Assembly: GCF_020921035.1 (NCBI RefSeq)
Contig: NC_063159.1
Span: 9,030,501-9,094,500, forward strand
Direction: 5' to 3'
DNA length: 64,000 nucleotides
Source: Rhodamnia argentea
Taxonomy: Eukaryota > Streptophyta > Magnoliopsida > Myrtales > Myrtaceae
Position 1 is the stretch's first letter, and each line of letters opens with the position of its first letter. The position numbers were made by a program, and so were the translations under genes. The notes under the pieces are model-generated. The model saw nothing but the letters and a program-made list of their open reading frames with translations. It searched no databases and was not told where the DNA came from. This document shows positions 61,425-64,000 of the stretch, piece after piece.

Positions 61425-62880
61425 TGCAGACGACAAATAATGTGAAAATTAGAAGAGACGTTTGCGAAGTTCCCAAATCAAAAGATGTCATTGTTCCATG
61501 GTTACTAATACGTATAACAACAAATATCAGCTTCATGGGCAAAGAATTCTTCCCATAAGGACAAGCAAACACTAACTAGTTTCTCAAAAACTTCAACCCA
61601 ATAACTCAGATATGTAATTGGGGTTGGCTTTTGTCCTTATAGTGACAGAAGAACAGGGGATCTAAAAGTGCTTCCGCAACAGCAAAAGCAAATTCAGATG
61701 AATCTTCAAGAAAAATAGAAGCCAATCATCCACAGACATAACTCGACAAACAGTTAACAGCAAAAGAGGTTGCAATTTACAGGGCTCGGGATGCTGCGAG
61801 CTAAAATTGGACTTTTTCGCCAGAAAGTCTCAACAGATGCAGAATTAGAAGTGAAACAAAACACAGAACCGAGTTTCACCCTTATCCTTCAGAAGTTTTT
61901 TATGCTCAAGAGGAAGGAAAGAGAAAAATCAACACGAGGAAGACTCCTAAAGGCCTCACCAATCAGCCTACAGCTAAGGGCCAAAAACTAGAGTATGAAT
62001 AGATGGACAAAATACAGACAAGCACATGCTGCCAAAGCCAGAGTATCCCCTTAGATACTTGTGGAAGTTGTATTCACACAACGCTAAAGCAAATTAAATG
62101 CCAAGAAAAGACAAATATTTTACCAGTTTTATACGCTTCCCCAGTCTACAGTGGTATCAGCATACATAACAAGAATTTTCCAAAATTATCACCCCAAAAA
62201 TTAAGAAAAGGTTACCAACCACGGGCTAAGAATGAATTCTCTGATGATCCAAACACCCTCTGTTCTAGAGAGAGAGAGAGAGAGAGAGAGAGAATTATGG
62301 GTTATTTATGCGATTGATGATGAGTTGTGGAAGGAGTGAATTATTCTACAGGAGTGAAAGGGACAACAATTGCTCTCTGAAAGGTATCCAAAGAACACGA
62401 GAAATTGGCAAAACTGTCTCAAAACCCAAAAGGAAAACAACAGAGTACCGGGTCTCTGTTAGAGCACCAATCCCCACAAAATTATCCGATGTTGACCAGC
62501 TTAAAAACAAGATGCTCATGTCCTGATAATAAACCCAACAATTCAAGAAGATGAACGGAGCTCTTGAAAACTGAGCTAATTATACGGCAACCCATGATGA
62601 TATCCGGCATAATTCCGCATGTGAGGCTAAAATAACCCCACACCCAAAAGCCATAAAACTGAAAAAGACAAAGAAACAGAACCCGCGGGGGGGGGGAGAG
62701 AGAGAGAGAGAGAGAGAGAGAAATTGGCAGGAGCAGCATCAGATCATGTGTCTGTTTTGTTTTACCTTGTGTTGGGCCTGCTGTTGAGCTCCTCTATCTT
62801 CCAGAAACACCTCCAAAGAGCTGCTGCAACTGCAAGAACGACGAAGAAGACGAACTCTCTCTCTCTCTCTCTCTAACCCC
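61425..62880 (-). promoter_or_regulatory. IQD 5' UTR: non-coding exon, intron and leader
   Basis: On the minus strand, exon-like sequence at about 62,880-62,767 ends in CAACACAAG followed by a GTAAAAC donor. An acceptor, gtctgcag, lies about 25 bases before the start codon at 61,401. This predicts a 5' UTR intron of about 1.3 kb. It holds (GA)n tracts at 62,263-62,293 and 62,698-62,722, which read as CT on the sense strand; a CT tract on the plus strand lies at 62,857-62,874. Confidence 0.65.
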
Positions 62881-63645
62881 CTCCCCCACTGTTAATATTT
62901 TTGGCCGATGGACTCTTTCTTGAGCTTATTTCTGAAACCAAACTCCCTTTTTGTGCCTCCCTTCTCTTTCTCACCCGCTTGCTTGCATCAATTTACTTCT
63001 CTGCTCTGCCTCCTATTCCTTCACCTCTTTTCCGTGCGGTGAAACTCCTCCGCGCACGTCGGGGTCCCACGCATCCGACGGCACGACATCATTCTCGTAC
63101 CGTTTCAACCCCCTCCCATCCCGCGTCGGGTTAGCCCTTTTCACATTCGGATCAACGATAAAGACTCAATTTTTCACATACTTAAAGATTGCATTTTTTT
63201 TGTCCTTACTTTTTTGCCGCAGTAATTTGTCAAACAAGAGAGAATGAGGAGGTTGGAGAATTGGTCACTCGAAAGAGGTGGCCAACTTCAACCACCATAT
63301 CGAGTGGGGGGTACATCATGGAGTCAAAGACTTTTGTTGATTGAGGAGAGGGGAAAGACAAGGCCAAGGCCGGCAACTCCCCCCCACTCATGGAAACGGT
63401 TGGGTTGGCACCCCGTTTCTTTTTATTTTTTTGATATTTTATTTTAGAGAAATGATTAAGCGATAATCGAGAATAAAGTATGTTCTGGGACAAAAATAAC
63501 AGTAAATAATAAATAATTTTAAATTATTACGAGGTCCACTGTTTCAAAAATTTGTAGCTCACGACATACTATTATTCTTAGTCTTTTACAGTAGTCCAAA
63601 GACTATTATACCAGCAAAATTAACTATTTTGTGGGATAAATGCAC
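62881..63645. other. IQD upstream spacer, no gene seen
   Basis: The part next to 62,881 may be IQD promoter. Frames of 60-100 codons on either strand have no recognisable domain. Confidence 0.4.
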
Positions 63646-63820
63646 TGAAATTCCTAAAACTTATCATGAAAATGCATTTGAATACTAAATTTTTCAAAAA
63701 ATGCAATTAAATGCTAAAATTTATCACAAAAGTACAATCAGATTCTAAAATTTTCAAAAAAAGCAATCAAAGAAATATTTATCAAATTTAATTGTACTTT
63801 TTGAAAGTTTTAGAATTTCC
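63646..63820. mobile_element. Short foldback MITE
   Basis: The left end GAAATTCCTAAAACTTATCA and the right end, reverse complemented (GAAATTCTAAAACTTTCAAA), are imperfect inverted repeats. Between them a motif like gcaattaaatgctaaaatt recurs in both orientations. The general organisation is like the MITE at 55,556-55,946, but the sequence differs. Confidence 0.55.
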
Positions 63821-63895
63821 AACGTAAATTTATTTATTTATTTTTGTTCCATTTGGATCGGTGACGGAGATGAACACCTTTTTGACAAATACTCT

Positions 63896-63932
63896 TTCTC
63901 TCTCCCTCCCTCTTTCTTTTTCTTTTTCTTTT

Positions 63933-63963
<31 letters not shown>
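63896..63963. repeat. Pyrimidine-rich CT microsatellite at window end
   Basis: CTCTTT/CCCT/TTTTC runs followed by about thirteen CT units. It may belong to the leader of a plus-strand gene beyond the window, judging by the CT leaders of other genes here, but that cannot be seen. Confidence 0.7.
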
Positions 63964-64000
63964 TTTCTTGCCCGCTTTTTACTCCCACGCTCCTCCCATT

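Noticed and set aside
1..64000. CRISPR arrays, operons or bacterial insertion
   Set aside because: All repeats are microsatellites or plant transposons, and the genes have spliceosomal introns.

Overview
This is nuclear DNA from a flowering plant, most likely a woody core eudicot. The genes have many short exons with GT-AG introns, two plastid-targeted enzymes carry transit peptides, spacers are AT-rich, and there are numerous small DNA transposons. I cannot fix the species; Myrtaceae would fit, but that is a guess. Six complete protein genes can be built exon by exon, with every splice junction keeping the reading frame.

Layout: 1-2,766 spacer with a small inverted-repeat transposon; 2,767-20,739 (-) SAC9, a 13-exon SAC-phosphatase/WW protein of 1,630 residues whose introns hold transposon insertions, including a hAT element carrying a piece of an L-cysteine desulfhydrase-like gene; 21,080-25,262 spacer with a SINE, a second copy of the small transposon and the next gene's leader; 25,263-32,888 (+) a plastid-type rhodanese-domain membrane protein (13 exons, two with GC splice donors); 34,380-38,027 (+) the U5 snRNP 40 kDa WD40 protein, coding sequence in one exon; 39,253-45,747 (+) organellar O-acetylserine(thiol)lyase (10 exons); 45,748-49,847 spacer with a MITE, a TATA-led candidate unit and a hAT element; 49,848-54,024 (-) stearoyl-ACP desaturase (3 exons); 54,200-57,599 spacer with a long-TIR MITE and a hAT relic; 57,600-61,401 (-) an IQD13/14-type calmodulin-binding scaffold (5 coding exons plus a 5' UTR exon); then spacer to the end.

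The genes do not form one pathway: they cover phosphoinositide turnover, plastid membrane function, splicing, cysteine synthesis, fatty-acid desaturation and calcium/microtubule signalling. What links them is ancestry. From remembered Arabidopsis locus numbers, the same genes are split between two duplicated blocks, At2g4368x-4377x and At3g5969x-5978x, while this window holds the union. No CRISPR, operon, rRNA or tRNA gene was seen, and I see no convincing new multi-gene system. The most unusual items are the gene-fragment-carrying hAT element, the two GC-AG introns in one gene, and the combined synteny block.
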